In this document: positions 30,215-37,322 of the stretch, one piece after another
Layout of the letters: every line of letters begins with the position of its first letter
How positions within the stretch are numbered: position 1 is the first letter of the stretch
DNA from: JBIOHP01 sp044449065
Lineage (GTDB): Bacteria > Bacteroidota > Ignavibacteria > UBA10030 > SZUA-254
Length of the DNA: 64,000 nt
Assembly (NCBI GenBank): GCA_044449065.1
Contig: JBIOHP010000007.1
Location: 62,001-126,000, forward strand
Direction: 5' to 3'
Translations under genes and position numbers: made by a program
Notes under the pieces: model-generated
Databases searched by the model: none
The model's input: only the letters and a program-made list of their open reading frames with translations
What the model was told of the DNA's origin: nothing

Positions 30215-31192
30215 ATGAGTAACACTTTAAACCTTTATAAAACTCCCAAGATTACATCAAATTATTCCGAGGATGCGAAAGTTGTTGTACATTGGGGAGA
30301 TACAACTGAATTTTTAAAGACCATCCCAAATAATACATTTCAACTCATAATAACATCTCCCCCCTACAACTTAGGCAAGGTATATGAGAAGGAAATAGAA
30401 ATCGAAAAGTATCTTGATGCCCAGGAGAGTGCTATCACAGAAATGACGCGTACGCTTAAAGGTGATGGAAGTTTATGTTGGCAAGTCGGTAATTTTGTTA
30501 AAGACTGTGAAGTATTTCCATTAGACATATTTTATTATAATATTTTCAAACGATATGGCTTTAAATTAAGAAATAGAATCATTTGGCATTTTGAACATGG
30601 ATTACATGCGTCAAAAAGATTTTCAGGAAGATACGAAACAATACTTTGGTTCACGAAATCCGACAAATTTATTTTTAATCTGGACTCTGTCCGAGTACCA
30701 TCCAAATATCCCGGAAAAACTCATTTTAAAGGTGAGAAGAAGGGGCAACCCTCTGGAAATCCACTTGGAAAAAATCCTTCCGATATATGGAAAATACTTG
30801 AACAAGATTGGGACCGAGAAATCTGGGATATTCCGAATGTGAAAGCAAATCATCCCGAAAAAACATTACATCCCTGTCAATTTCCTATCGAACTTGTTGA
30901 ACGATGTATACTAGCACTTACCAATGAAAATGATTGGGTTCTCGACCCTTATTCCGGTGTTGGATCTACTTTAATTGCAGGGTTAAAGAATTCCAGAAGA
31001 GTAATTGGTGTAGATAAAGAAGAACAATATGTGATAGCAACAAAAGAAAGAATTAACAGCTATTATGATGGTACCTTAAAAATCCGTTCACTGGGAAAAC
31101 CAGTGCATAAACCAACAGGACGAGAAAAGGTTTCTCAAATTCCGATATCTTGGATGAATACTGAAGAGGTGAGTAGTGAACATAGTAGCTGA
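30215..31192 (+). CDS. Type II DNA methyltransferase (SPPY class, beta arrangement)
   Basis: The 325-residue protein has the catalytic motif TSPPYNLGK (SPPY at 48-51) near its N-terminus and the SAM-binding motif DPYSGVGST (244-252) near its C-terminus, the order called group beta. The SPPY form suggests N4-cytosine methylation, though N6-adenine members exist. It protects the host from the nuclease encoded by the next gene, which overlaps it by 17 bases and belongs to the BglII/BamHI group whose methyltransferases are N4-cytosine enzymes. The gene is AT-rich with a low-GC third codon position compared with tamB or rnr, supporting transfer. Confidence 0.88.
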   Translation: MSNTLNLYKTPKITSNYSEDAKVVVHWGDTTEFLKTIPNNTFQLIITSPPYNLGKVYEKEIEIEKYLDAQESAITEMTRTLKGDGSLCWQVGNFVKDCEVFPLDIFYYNIFKRYGFKLRNRIIWHFEHGLHASKRFSGRYETILWFTKSDKFIFNLDSVRVPSKYPGKTHFKGEKKGQPSGNPLGKNPSDIWKILEQDWDREIWDIPNVKANHPEKTLHPCQFPIELVERCILALTNENDWVLDPYSGVGSTLIAGLKNSRRVIGVDKEEQYVIATKERINSYYDGTLKIRSLGKPVHKPTGREKVSQIPISWMNTEEVSSEHSS

Positions 31193-31745
31193 ATATCCTT
31201 TTAATAATGGTAAAATAGTTGTTGAGCAAAAATATCCAAAATTACTTAAAGAAGTAAAATCCATAATTGATTCCATTGATTCATCTGTATATAAGACGAA
31301 GATTAGCAAAGAAAAAACAATGCGTGGGACACGACTCTTTAGCCCCGTGCGATTAAATAAAGCATTCAAGAAGAAATTTAACCATCTTGATTGGGAACCA
31401 AAACGTGTAAAATGTGATTATCCAACGGAATATTATGTAAAAGGTTATAAACCCTCTATCTTGAATGCAGGTGCATTTAGAGAAATGGATTTCATAAAAG
31501 AAAAATTAGGAGTCGAGATACAATTTGGTAAATATGCTTTCATGGTTTATAATGTCGCGGCTAAAATGACTATTTTCAGAAATCTTGGTCATATTGATAC
31601 TGGAATTGAAATTGTTCCTGTCAAAAAATTCGCAAATGAAATGTCAAGCGGAGTTTCATACTTTGAACAGTTTGTTTGGGACTTGCAACAACGTGGAATA
31701 TCAAATATAGATATTCCAGTTTTAATTCTAGGAATAGATGAATGA
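31176..31745 (+). CDS. BglII-like type II restriction endonuclease
   Basis: The 189-residue protein resembles the BglII/BamHI family: a region around 100-135 with GVEIQFGKYAFMVYNVAAKM and a C-terminal IDIPVLILGI. The candidate catalytic residues Asp105, Glu114 and Gln116 keep exactly the spacing of BglII Asp84, Glu93 and Gln95 (x8 then E-x-Q). It cleaves unmethylated foreign DNA; AGATCT or a related palindrome is a plausible site but unproven. It starts with GTG inside the 3' end of the methyltransferase gene, preceded by GAGGTGA, so translation is coupled and probably delays nuclease synthesis. Length is a little below BglII (223), with no sign of truncation. Confidence 0.82.
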   Translation: MNIVAEYPFNNGKIVVEQKYPKLLKEVKSIIDSIDSSVYKTKISKEKTMRGTRLFSPVRLNKAFKKKFNHLDWEPKRVKCDYPTEYYVKGYKPSILNAGAFREMDFIKEKLGVEIQFGKYAFMVYNVAAKMTIFRNLGHIDTGIEIVPVKKFANEMSSGVSYFEQFVWDLQQRGISNIDIPVLILGIDE

Positions 31746-32016
31746 TAAGTGGATGAATATTGCCGGTATTGCTATTCCATCGCTAATCGCCATTCTTGTG
31801 GGGTATTGGCAGATAAAAACCATGCGAGCAATCGCACATCCCGCAGTTAGCAGCGAAAAGAAGAAGACAAACACTCACTTCATGGATAAATTCCGATCAA
31901 ACAAATACTTAAAATTTTTCATTCGGGGGGTTATAGTAGTAATTCCTTGTTATTTTTTGATTAATGATTTAACAAGCCCAGGGGAACTTACGCGGTTTGA
32001 AGTATTTAGTATTTGA
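31738..32016 (+). CDS. Small two-helix membrane protein next to the restriction-modification genes
   Basis: The 92-residue protein has two hydrophobic segments (about 6-22, IAGIAIPSLIAILVGYW, and about 61-77, FIRGVIVVIPCYFLIN) separated by a lysine-rich loop. No family was recognised. Its ATG overlaps the end of the endonuclease gene by 8 bases, so it belongs to the same transcription unit and is likely translated with it. It could be a membrane accessory of the defence cassette or an unrelated passenger; no motif decides. Confidence 0.55.
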   Translation: MNDKWMNIAGIAIPSLIAILVGYWQIKTMRAIAHPAVSSEKKKTNTHFMDKFRSNKYLKFFIRGVIVVIPCYFLINDLTSPGELTRFEVFSI

Positions 32017-32055
32017 TTCAATATATCATATCTGGTTCTTCTACTTATAGGGAGT

Positions 32056-32169
32056 GTGATTTTTAAATTAATCGATATAATCTCTGAGATGATTGGTATA
32101 GCGAGTGAACAAGAAAGCAGTATTAAAGAGATGATTGATATTATGAAGGCACTATCTCGTTCGGCCTAA
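32056..32169 (+). CDS. Possible 37-residue small protein
   Basis: A GTG-initiated frame encodes an isoleucine- and methionine-rich amphipathic helix (residues 2-14 FKLIDIISEMIGI, then EQESSIKEMIDIM). AGGGAG lies almost directly before the GTG. It follows the membrane protein by 39 bases in the same AT-rich unit. Nothing identifies a function and the frame may be chance. Confidence 0.25.
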   Translation: MIFKLIDIISEMIGIASEQESSIKEMIDIMKALSRSA

Positions 32170-32230
32170 AACAAGACTAAGTTGCAGGGGTGATAGGAAA
32201 ATCATATATTAAAAACGAATGATATTTTTT

Positions 32231-32250
32231 GCCTCATATTTGTCTCACGA
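32231..32250 (+). repeat. Decayed arm-type double repeat (copy A)
   Basis: The sequence GCCTCATATTTGTCTCACGA is a two-unit direct repeat of period 11 (G-C/T-CTCA, then GTCTCA). It matches the copies at 33271-33290 and 38183-38202. It ends 57 bases before the decayed tRNA-Gly at 32308, the same distance as the intact copy from the intact tRNA-Gly, and the intervening sequence is also recognisably related. Confidence 0.75.
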
Positions 32251-32307
32251 AAAATAAATTTAAAAGGAAATATTGATAATTTAAACAAGATAGGCAATAA
32301 AATGAAG

Positions 32308-32380
32308 GCGGAAATAATCCAGCGGTAGAATGCCAACTTCCCAAGCGAACGTCGCGGGCGCCGACCCATGCCATCCTCCC
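32308..32380 (+). pseudogene. Decayed tRNA-Gly copy
   Basis: This stretch aligns along its whole length to the tRNA-Gly(CCC) at 38260-38331. It keeps CAGCGGTAGAATG of the D arm, the anticodon loop CTTCCCAAG and ACGTCGCGGG, but the acceptor 5' strand is GCGGAAA, one anticodon-stem base is missing, and the T loop (GCCGACC) and 3' acceptor strand have lost pairing. It is therefore a non-functional tRNA relic, most simply the attachment-site tRNA of an older insertion. Confidence 0.8.
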
Positions 32381-32400
32381 AATAAACCTGAGTTTTTATC

Positions 32401-32823
32401 ATGATGAAACAATTCGCGCCCCGCATTCTCGCCGGCGCTGGAGTTCTCCTGTTGGTCGTTGCGGGAATTCACATCGTGATGACGCCTGAACTCAATTACC
32501 TGTTCCTGCGGGACAACCCCGGAGCGGCGGGACGTTTCTGGATAGCGCCGTTCCTTTTGAATCACGTCGTCGTCGGCATCCTCCTCGTGCCGCTCGGTAT
32601 TACCACATTGATTGCCGCGTCGGCAGCCCGGTCCGGAACGGGATGGGCACGTACCATTGCGATCACGAACGCGTTGACGGTGTTGACGCTTCCCATCGCA
32701 GTATGCCTTATCATGGGAAGCGCGTATTTCGGCGCGCTCCCCTTCCTCATTGCAACAATCCTCCTCGCAATCGCAGCGCTCCTGATGCTCTTCGCTGCAA
32801 TTTCGCTCCCCTCCAGCGATTGA
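32401..32823 (+). CDS. Four-helix integral membrane protein of unknown function
   Basis: The 140-residue protein has about four transmembrane segments (residues 8-26, 49-72, 84-107 and 112-135) joined by short loops, with FWIAPFLLNHVVVGILLVPLG as its longest conserved-looking stretch. It is GC-rich with codon use like the host genes, in contrast to the AT-rich genes on both sides, so it was probably the original chromosomal neighbour of the tRNA-Gly site rather than cargo. It starts with ATG-ATG 20 bases after the tRNA relic and no clear ribosome-binding site is seen. No family was recognised. Confidence 0.7.
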   Translation: MMKQFAPRILAGAGVLLLVVAGIHIVMTPELNYLFLRDNPGAAGRFWIAPFLLNHVVVGILLVPLGITTLIAASAARSGTGWARTIAITNALTVLTLPIAVCLIMGSAYFGALPFLIATILLAIAALLMLFAAISLPSSD

Positions 32824-32853
32824 TAAGTCTGTGTGAAAAGTCTGGTCCCTCAT

Positions 32854-33116
32854 TTAAACGAAGTTCAAAGTTTGGCAATTAGCATCGAGATAAGGAGATC
32901 GAGATAAGGAGATCGCGACTCCCGACTCCCGACTCCCGCCAAAAAGACGGCGGGTAAAGCGGTCGGGATCGCGATGACGTTTCCCACAATCTGTTGATGC
33001 ACGGGGAAACAATCAGGATCGCAATCTGTTTGAATACGGATGCTGCACCAAACGCCCGGCGATATTCAGTTTTAGAGAAATTTATGGGGGAATTTCTTAT
33101 ATTTGAAATATATTAT
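32854..33116. other. Intergenic region with short tandem repeats
   Basis: The gap between the membrane gene and the left attachment repeat holds tandem micro-repeats at 32886-32940: two copies of a 14-base GAGATAAGGAGATC unit, then three to four copies of GACTCCC. A nearby GGCGGG/GTCGGG stretch may pair with them. No gene is seen. Confidence 0.6.
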
Positions 33117-33142
33117 ATGAACGCGGGAGTAATTCAGCGGTA
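33117..33142 (+). repeat. Left attachment repeat (attL), 5' fragment of tRNA-Gly
   Basis: These 26 bases are identical to 38254-38279, which contain the first 20 bases of tRNA-Gly(CCC) and 6 bases upstream. Here the tRNA sequence stops after CAGCGGTA and continues into unrelated DNA, so only the 5' end of the tRNA is present. This is the expected product of site-specific integration. Confidence 0.85.
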
Positions 33143-33270
33143 TCGTAATAGGAATATAAACAAGGGAAGTCAAAAGAAACAATATACTAAAAACGAGTTT
33201 GTTTTCACAGAATTAGGGGTAGCTATCTTTCCGATGGTTACCCTTTTTCTATTGTGGAACAGAAGTTTTT

Positions 33271-33290
33271 GTCTCATATTTGTCTCACGA
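33271..33290 (+). promoter_or_regulatory. Arm-type double repeat, copy B (candidate integrase or excisionase site)
   Basis: The sequence GTCTCATATTTGTCTCACGA contains two GTCTCA units spaced 11 bases apart, one helical turn. It lies 21 bases before the integrase ATG and 128 bases inside attL. Its counterpart lies 51 bases inside attR. Binding by the integrase N-terminal domain or the HTH protein is inferred from position. Confidence 0.55.
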
Positions 33291-33311
33291 TGGTGAAGAA
33301 AGAGACATACT

Positions 33312-34415
33312 ATGAGCGTGAAACTTCGCAAGAGAACTTTGCCTAGTGGCAAGGTAGAACTCTTTCTTGATATATATTATTTAGGACAAAGGAAGAAAGA
33401 ATATCTACACCTTTATTTGAATGGAGAACGTTTCCATAATCAGGAAACGCAGCGGTTAGCAGAGATGAAACGTGCAAAAAGAGAATTGCAGGTACAGGCT
33501 GAAGCTCATGGGATGGCTTCAAGTACAAACCGGAAAGAGAGTTTTATTGACTACATGGAACAAATTAGAGAAAGAAGTGTTTCACCGAGAACAAAGGGCT
33601 CCTGGGCCAATTCGATCAATAAATTCAAAGAATTCAGGGGTGGTAATGATGTAACCTTCGGAAATCTAACGAAAGGAATATTTGAGGATTTCAAGGATTT
33701 CCTGTTAGGGTCTGTTTCGCAGAATACTGCTCAGCGATACTTCGCCATGATCAAGACTGCCTTGTATCATGCGGAGAGGCATGAAATGATATCGAGTAAT
33801 CCGGCAAGGTTTATTTCGATTAAGAAGAGAGAAAGCTTGCCGAAATTCCTCACATTGGAAGAAGTTACAAAATTATGGAATGTAGAATGTGGGAACGAAA
33901 GTGTACGTAACGGATTTTTATTTTCATGCTTCTGTGGATTGCGATACAGTGACGTTATTCGATTGCGTTGGGATATGATTAATGATAATTATGTCGAATT
34001 CACTCAGAAGAAAACAGGGAATTCCGAAAGGATTCCGCTGGGAAGACAGGCGTTAAAAATATTGGAAGAACAGAAGAGCGTAACAAAGAGTGATTTGGTG
34101 CTAAGGGAATTTGAGAAGGGAATAATATTCTTCATGCCGAGACAATCAACAACTGATAAGGTATTGAAACATTGGGCTGATAGGGCACGATTAAATAAGT
34201 CTATTTCATTTCACAAAGCTAGGCATACGTTTGCTACAATGGCATTGAGTTATGGAGTAGACCTTTACACTACGTCAAAACTGATGGGACATCGTGACTT
34301 GAAAACCACGCAGATTTACGCAAAGGTGATAGATCAAACAAAGGTAAGGGCTGTTGAGTTGCTTCCTGTTCTGACAAAAGAAAATATATGGCAAGAAAAA
34401 GCAACCGTAGGTTAG
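33312..34415 (+). CDS. int: Tyrosine recombinase / integrase
   Basis: The 367-residue integrase has an N-terminal arm-binding-like beta region (residues 1-60), a SAM-like core-binding domain (about 75-165) and a catalytic domain with all active residues visible. They are Arg in CGLRYSDVIRLRW, Lys in QKKTG, His-x-x-Arg in HKARHTF, His in MGHRD, and the nucleophile Tyr in TQIYAK. It should catalyse integration and excision at tRNA-Gly. It is the first gene of the element, reading inward, immediately after the arm-type repeat, so the site may also control its expression. Sequence and low GC fit the Bacteroidota integrase group that opens with MSVKLRKR-like basic residues. Confidence 0.95.
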   Translation: MSVKLRKRTLPSGKVELFLDIYYLGQRKKEYLHLYLNGERFHNQETQRLAEMKRAKRELQVQAEAHGMASSTNRKESFIDYMEQIRERSVSPRTKGSWANSINKFKEFRGGNDVTFGNLTKGIFEDFKDFLLGSVSQNTAQRYFAMIKTALYHAERHEMISSNPARFISIKKRESLPKFLTLEEVTKLWNVECGNESVRNGFLFSCFCGLRYSDVIRLRWDMINDNYVEFTQKKTGNSERIPLGRQALKILEEQKSVTKSDLVLREFEKGIIFFMPRQSTTDKVLKHWADRARLNKSISFHKARHTFATMALSYGVDLYTTSKLMGHRDLKTTQIYAKVIDQTKVRAVELLPVLTKENIWQEKATVG

Positions 34416-34452
34416 CAAAAGAAAGGAAAACATCCTTAATGATAGAATGTTG

Positions 34453-34481
34453 TTGACAGTGGGAGGCGAAAGCATTATCTT
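34453..34481 (+). promoter_or_regulatory. Possible sigma-70-like promoter upstream of the HTH gene
   Basis: TTGACA at 34453-34458 is separated by 17 bases from TATCTT at 34476-34481. It lies in the 270-base gap between the integrase and the HTH gene. A small palindrome (TCGCTC, 4 bases, GAGCGA, 34566-34581) lies downstream and could be an operator. Primary sigma consensus in this lineage may differ, so confidence is low. Confidence 0.25.
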
Positions 34482-34685
34482 TAAGGAAAGAAATACTTGT
34501 TAAAATTTTTAGGAGATTCTGTTTTCATTTACTAAAGGAATGTAATTACCCTACCAATGTATGATTCGCTCGCTTGAGCGATGACATGATCGATTGATAG
34601 GTTGTTTGGTTTGTTTGTTGGTGAGCTTGAAGCTGGACTTGATGAAATAGTCGATTCGTTTGCTTTAAGCAAGTTGGATGATAAT

Positions 34686-35039
34686 ATGAGATATGGAATA
34701 ACAACAAACAGCACGGGCAATCTGTCCGGAGAAATCGAGTATAAAATGTCAATAGAAGCCTCATCAAAAATCTTCCTTGAAGCCATTAATTCACTTAAGT
34801 GTGAGCTTGAGGCTCTCAAAAAATCTATTCACCTTCACCAAAAAAAATATCTTACCGTTCCCGAAGCAGCTATCTACATGGGACTATCGGTAAGTTATAT
34901 ATACAAACTTTCGAGCAGCTTTGAACTGCCGTCATGTAAACCTCATGGGAAGTTGGTTTACTTCTTGAAGGACGACCTCGACCATTTTATGAGTCGTAAC
35001 CGTCGCAAGAGTCAAGATGAGATGGAAAGGGCGGCTTGA
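34686..35039 (+). CDS. Excisionase-like helix-turn-helix protein
   Basis: The protein has about 117 residues from this ATG; the frame is open from 34602 and an internal ATG at 34746 is an alternative. An N-terminal coiled helix (FLEAINSLKCELEALKKSI) precedes a MerR-like HTH_17 domain of the Xis/AlpA type: YLTVPEAAIYMGLSVSYIYKLSS, then a wing with KLVYFLKDDLDHFMSRN. Such proteins bind att arms to direct excision or regulate element genes. It lies between integrase and Rep, as expected of a recombination directionality factor or replication regulator in small integrative elements. The start is uncertain because none of the candidates has a good ribosome-binding site. Confidence 0.78.
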   Translation: MRYGITTNSTGNLSGEIEYKMSIEASSKIFLEAINSLKCELEALKKSIHLHQKKYLTVPEAAIYMGLSVSYIYKLSSSFELPSCKPHGKLVYFLKDDLDHFMSRNRRKSQDEMERAA

Positions 35040-35070
35040 TGACTACCATGACAAGTTTACAGATTACGAT

Positions 35071-35242
35071 CTTTGAAGCGAGACCCGGAAAAGTGTTTTT
35101 CTTTTCCGGGCTCGGCTTCAAAGAATATTTTGGATGGTTAAAATTAGGATGGAATCAAGGATTAGGGTGTGGGGTGTTGCCGAAGGCAACTTCCCACATG
35201 CTGTTAGTAGCGCGAGTCTCCGATTTTTTCGGAGTCTCGCGC
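35071..35242 (+). other. Cluster of three strong hairpins; candidate rolling-circle origin or packaging region
   Basis: In the 314-base gap before rep there are three stem-loops. H1 (35071-35123) has 23-base arms opening CTTTGAAGC and closing GCTTCAAAG, paired through CCCGGAAAAG/CTTTTCCGGG with one bulge on each side. H2 (35168-35198) has TGTGGG/CCCACA outside and GTTGCC-GAA-GGCAAC inside. H3 (35210-35242) has 14-base arms beginning GCGCGAG with one mismatch and a T-rich loop. None is followed by a T run. HUH Rep proteins nick at hairpin-associated origins next to rep, so this is the natural candidate for the origin. Confidence 0.6.
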
Positions 35243-35353
35243 GTCGCTTGTTATTATATAGTTATTATATAGCATATCTCATCATGAAGATGGTGGGAAC
35301 GGTGGGAAATGTCTTGTGTGGTGTGGGGTTGTGGTTGATCGCGCGAGACGAGA

Positions 35354-36304
35354 ATGGCATCGGTTGTTGAAGTAAACAAGTGTTCGGTTTTGGTGCGGGT
35401 TGGAAATAATAAGTTGAGGAATATGCAAGGGCGGATGGTGAGGCGGAGAGAAATTAGAAGGTTCAGCGGGAACTCGAAGAAGAGATTGGCGCGGCTTCTG
35501 CTGAACAATGCGGAGAAGTTTAAGTACTTCTTCACGGTAACGTATCGGGCGAATCAGAGGGATTGCCGGATATCGAAGATACATATCGATCGGTTCCTCA
35601 CGCGGTTTCGTAAAGCGTGCGGCTCAAAAGTCGGTTATGTGTGGGCATTGGAATTTCAGAAGCGCGGGGCGGTGCATTTTCACCTCTGGTTTGAAAACTT
35701 CCGGCCTCATATTTTTATGGAGTGGAAAGCGCTGCCGGTTCGGAAAAAGATCGCACTGCGCTTTAAGGATTGTGCAGAGGATTTGGAGAGATTCAAATTC
35801 CTAACGTATTTATGGCTTCGAGTGACTGGTCAACTGGGGGATGAGAAAGCGGTGAGGGCAGCAACGGATTTAAAAGTAATCACTACGTCGAATTTCGTGG
35901 TGAACTATGCCATTAAGTATGCTTGGAAATCTGAACAAAAGGATGTGCCGGCACTGATTAATTATGAAACGGGAGAGATAATTGATAACTGGTGGGTTGG
36001 CAGGTTCTGGGGAGCGTCGCGCTCCGTGCAAAATGAGAAGATGTACTACAGCACAAATGATAAAGCGATTCGCATAATAAGAAAGTGGCTGGGTAAGAAC
36101 TTCGGGAAGAAGAGTTTCAGTGGGCTATGGTTCATGAAACCGGAGTTGAGGGAGCGGCTTTTTGATTTGTGTGATCGGTTAGATGTCGAGCAAACACCAA
36201 GGCAGAATGATCTGGATGAATTGGCGGCGGAGATACGGCATGATTGGGAGAGCATGGGATATCAAGTGTGTCTACGTTGGATGGAGAAGAAAGTAATTGA
36301 ATAA
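35354..36304 (+). CDS. rep: HUH-type rolling-circle replication initiator (G2P/Rep-like)
   Basis: The 316-residue protein has the three motifs of HUH replication proteins: motif I FFTVTY (about 59-64), the metal-binding HUH as H108-F-H110 in GAVHFHLWF, and the nucleophile region VVNYAIKYAWK with Tyr185 and Tyr189. The context VWALEFQKRGAVHFHLWFE closely resembles replication-associated proteins of filamentous phages and of small rolling-circle replicons. It would nick one strand at the origin, remain covalently bound, and start rolling-circle replication after excision. Genes of this kind are not typical of tRNA-borne integrative elements with only an integrase. It is followed directly by an AAGGAG site that overlaps its stop. 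Confidence 0.82.
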   Translation: MASVVEVNKCSVLVRVGNNKLRNMQGRMVRRREIRRFSGNSKKRLARLLLNNAEKFKYFFTVTYRANQRDCRISKIHIDRFLTRFRKACGSKVGYVWALEFQKRGAVHFHLWFENFRPHIFMEWKALPVRKKIALRFKDCAEDLERFKFLTYLWLRVTGQLGDEKAVRAATDLKVITTSNFVVNYAIKYAWKSEQKDVPALINYETGEIIDNWWVGRFWGASRSVQNEKMYYSTNDKAIRIIRKWLGKNFGKKSFSGLWFMKPELRERLFDLCDRLDVEQTPRQNDLDELAAEIRHDWESMGYQVCLRWMEKKVIE

Positions 36305-36779
36305 GGAGCTATGGAGAAATGGGTTCATCGGGGCTGCGGTTTAGAAAGCCGAAAATAAAGAAAGGGCTGTCGAATTGTGTGATGGGTCAGGAACGTCTTG
36401 GATGATGCAGCAAGATGATCTGGAAAAAATTGTCTCTTAAACCTGGCAATCTACGGGAGTTTGAATGCTTTGGTAAAAATTGCTAAATTGCTTGGTGAAA
36501 ATAAGAGACCAGAGCATACGCCGTAGGCGATTCGAAGCTAATTTTGACAAATTGACCGCTTGGGGTGCGCGAGAAGATGGTGCCAGCAGTATTGCGATTC
36601 TGGCAGGTTTGTAGATCGTATTCAGGAGTGATGAGTGAATCGGAAAAGCTTGTTGGCTGGCGACTGGGCCCGGAATGAAAGGAGCTAATAAACATATGGG
36701 AGCTAAATTGATGGATGAGGATGGTGTTAGAAGGGAGATATGACGCGTAGCAGGATCACCTCCGACAAATGAATACAAT
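36305..36779 (+). other. Gap with several tiny frames that carry ribosome-binding sites
   Basis: There are 475 bases with no gene of normal length. Four short frames start near good Shine-Dalgarno runs: 36311-36358 (15 residues, AAGGAG overlapping the rep stop), 36319-36405 (28 residues, basic, MGSSGLRFRKPKIKKG), 36631-36678 (15 residues, CAGGAG) and 36696-36743 (15 residues, AAAGGAG). They could be small proteins of the element, for example a basic packaging or regulatory peptide, or remains of decayed genes. None has a transmembrane segment, so none looks like a filamentous coat protein. Confidence 0.35.
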
Positions 36780-37166
36780 ATGTCGAAGCAATGGTATGAT
36801 TGGCCATTGTTCCATGCGCTTGGAGGGCATTGGCAAGATCATCCTTATTCGACAATGTTTTTTATATTGATCATTTATCTTATCATAAGTACGGGGGCGT
36901 TCGGCATCGGAATATTGATAGCGGTGTTCTATCAGGTTCGGCATTTGTTGGAGGATCGGAGGATGGTTAGACAGGCAGAATTTGATATTGAATTCTCGAA
37001 GGCGAATTCAGATGATGGAAAGGAGGACTGGGGATCGGTGCGGGAGTATCTCAGCAAGTTTCTGCGTAGAAGGACACGATCCAGAATGGTGTTGGTATTT
37101 GTTTTAATTACGATACTGTATGTGTCATGGAGAATCGGAGCATTTGACTCCCTAATCAAGAGGTGA
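36780..37166 (+). CDS. Two-helix membrane protein of the element
   Basis: The 128-residue protein has a first transmembrane segment at about 27-51 (FFILIIYLIISTGAFGIGILIAVFY), an acidic cytoplasmic or periplasmic loop (about 60-100), a basic RRRTRSR stretch and a second segment near 104-120 (MVLVFVLITILYVSWRI). No family was recognised. Small membrane proteins are common in small phage-like replicons, either for extrusion or exclusion, but this one lacks a Walker motif and cannot be equated with the pI/Zot ATPase. No clear ribosome-binding site precedes the ATG. Confidence 0.6.
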   Translation: MSKQWYDWPLFHALGGHWQDHPYSTMFFILIIYLIISTGAFGIGILIAVFYQVRHLLEDRRMVRQAEFDIEFSKANSDDGKEDWGSVREYLSKFLRRRTRSRMVLVFVLITILYVSWRIGAFDSLIKR

Positions 37167-37322
37167 GTTAAATATGATTAGGATGTGTATTGTGTGGAAA
37201 TAGACGGTTGGGTGTTAGCGCACGAAAGGTCTAAGCCTAGACTATGAGAAGCATAGTTTGTTTAGGAAAAGAGTGACGGGGTTGGACCGGTGGGAATCAA
37301 AGATGATTCGGCCAAGGGGATT

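Noticed and set aside
32281..32853. 190-codon minus-strand frame opposite the four-helix membrane gene
   Set aside because: Its product is a low-complexity, charge-rich mirror of the membrane-protein gene, typical of a shadow frame in GC-rich DNA; the plus-strand product is a coherent membrane protein.
35036..35272. 78-codon plus-strand frame after the HTH gene
   Set aside because: It runs through all three hairpins of the candidate origin and its predicted product has no family or composition typical of a real protein.
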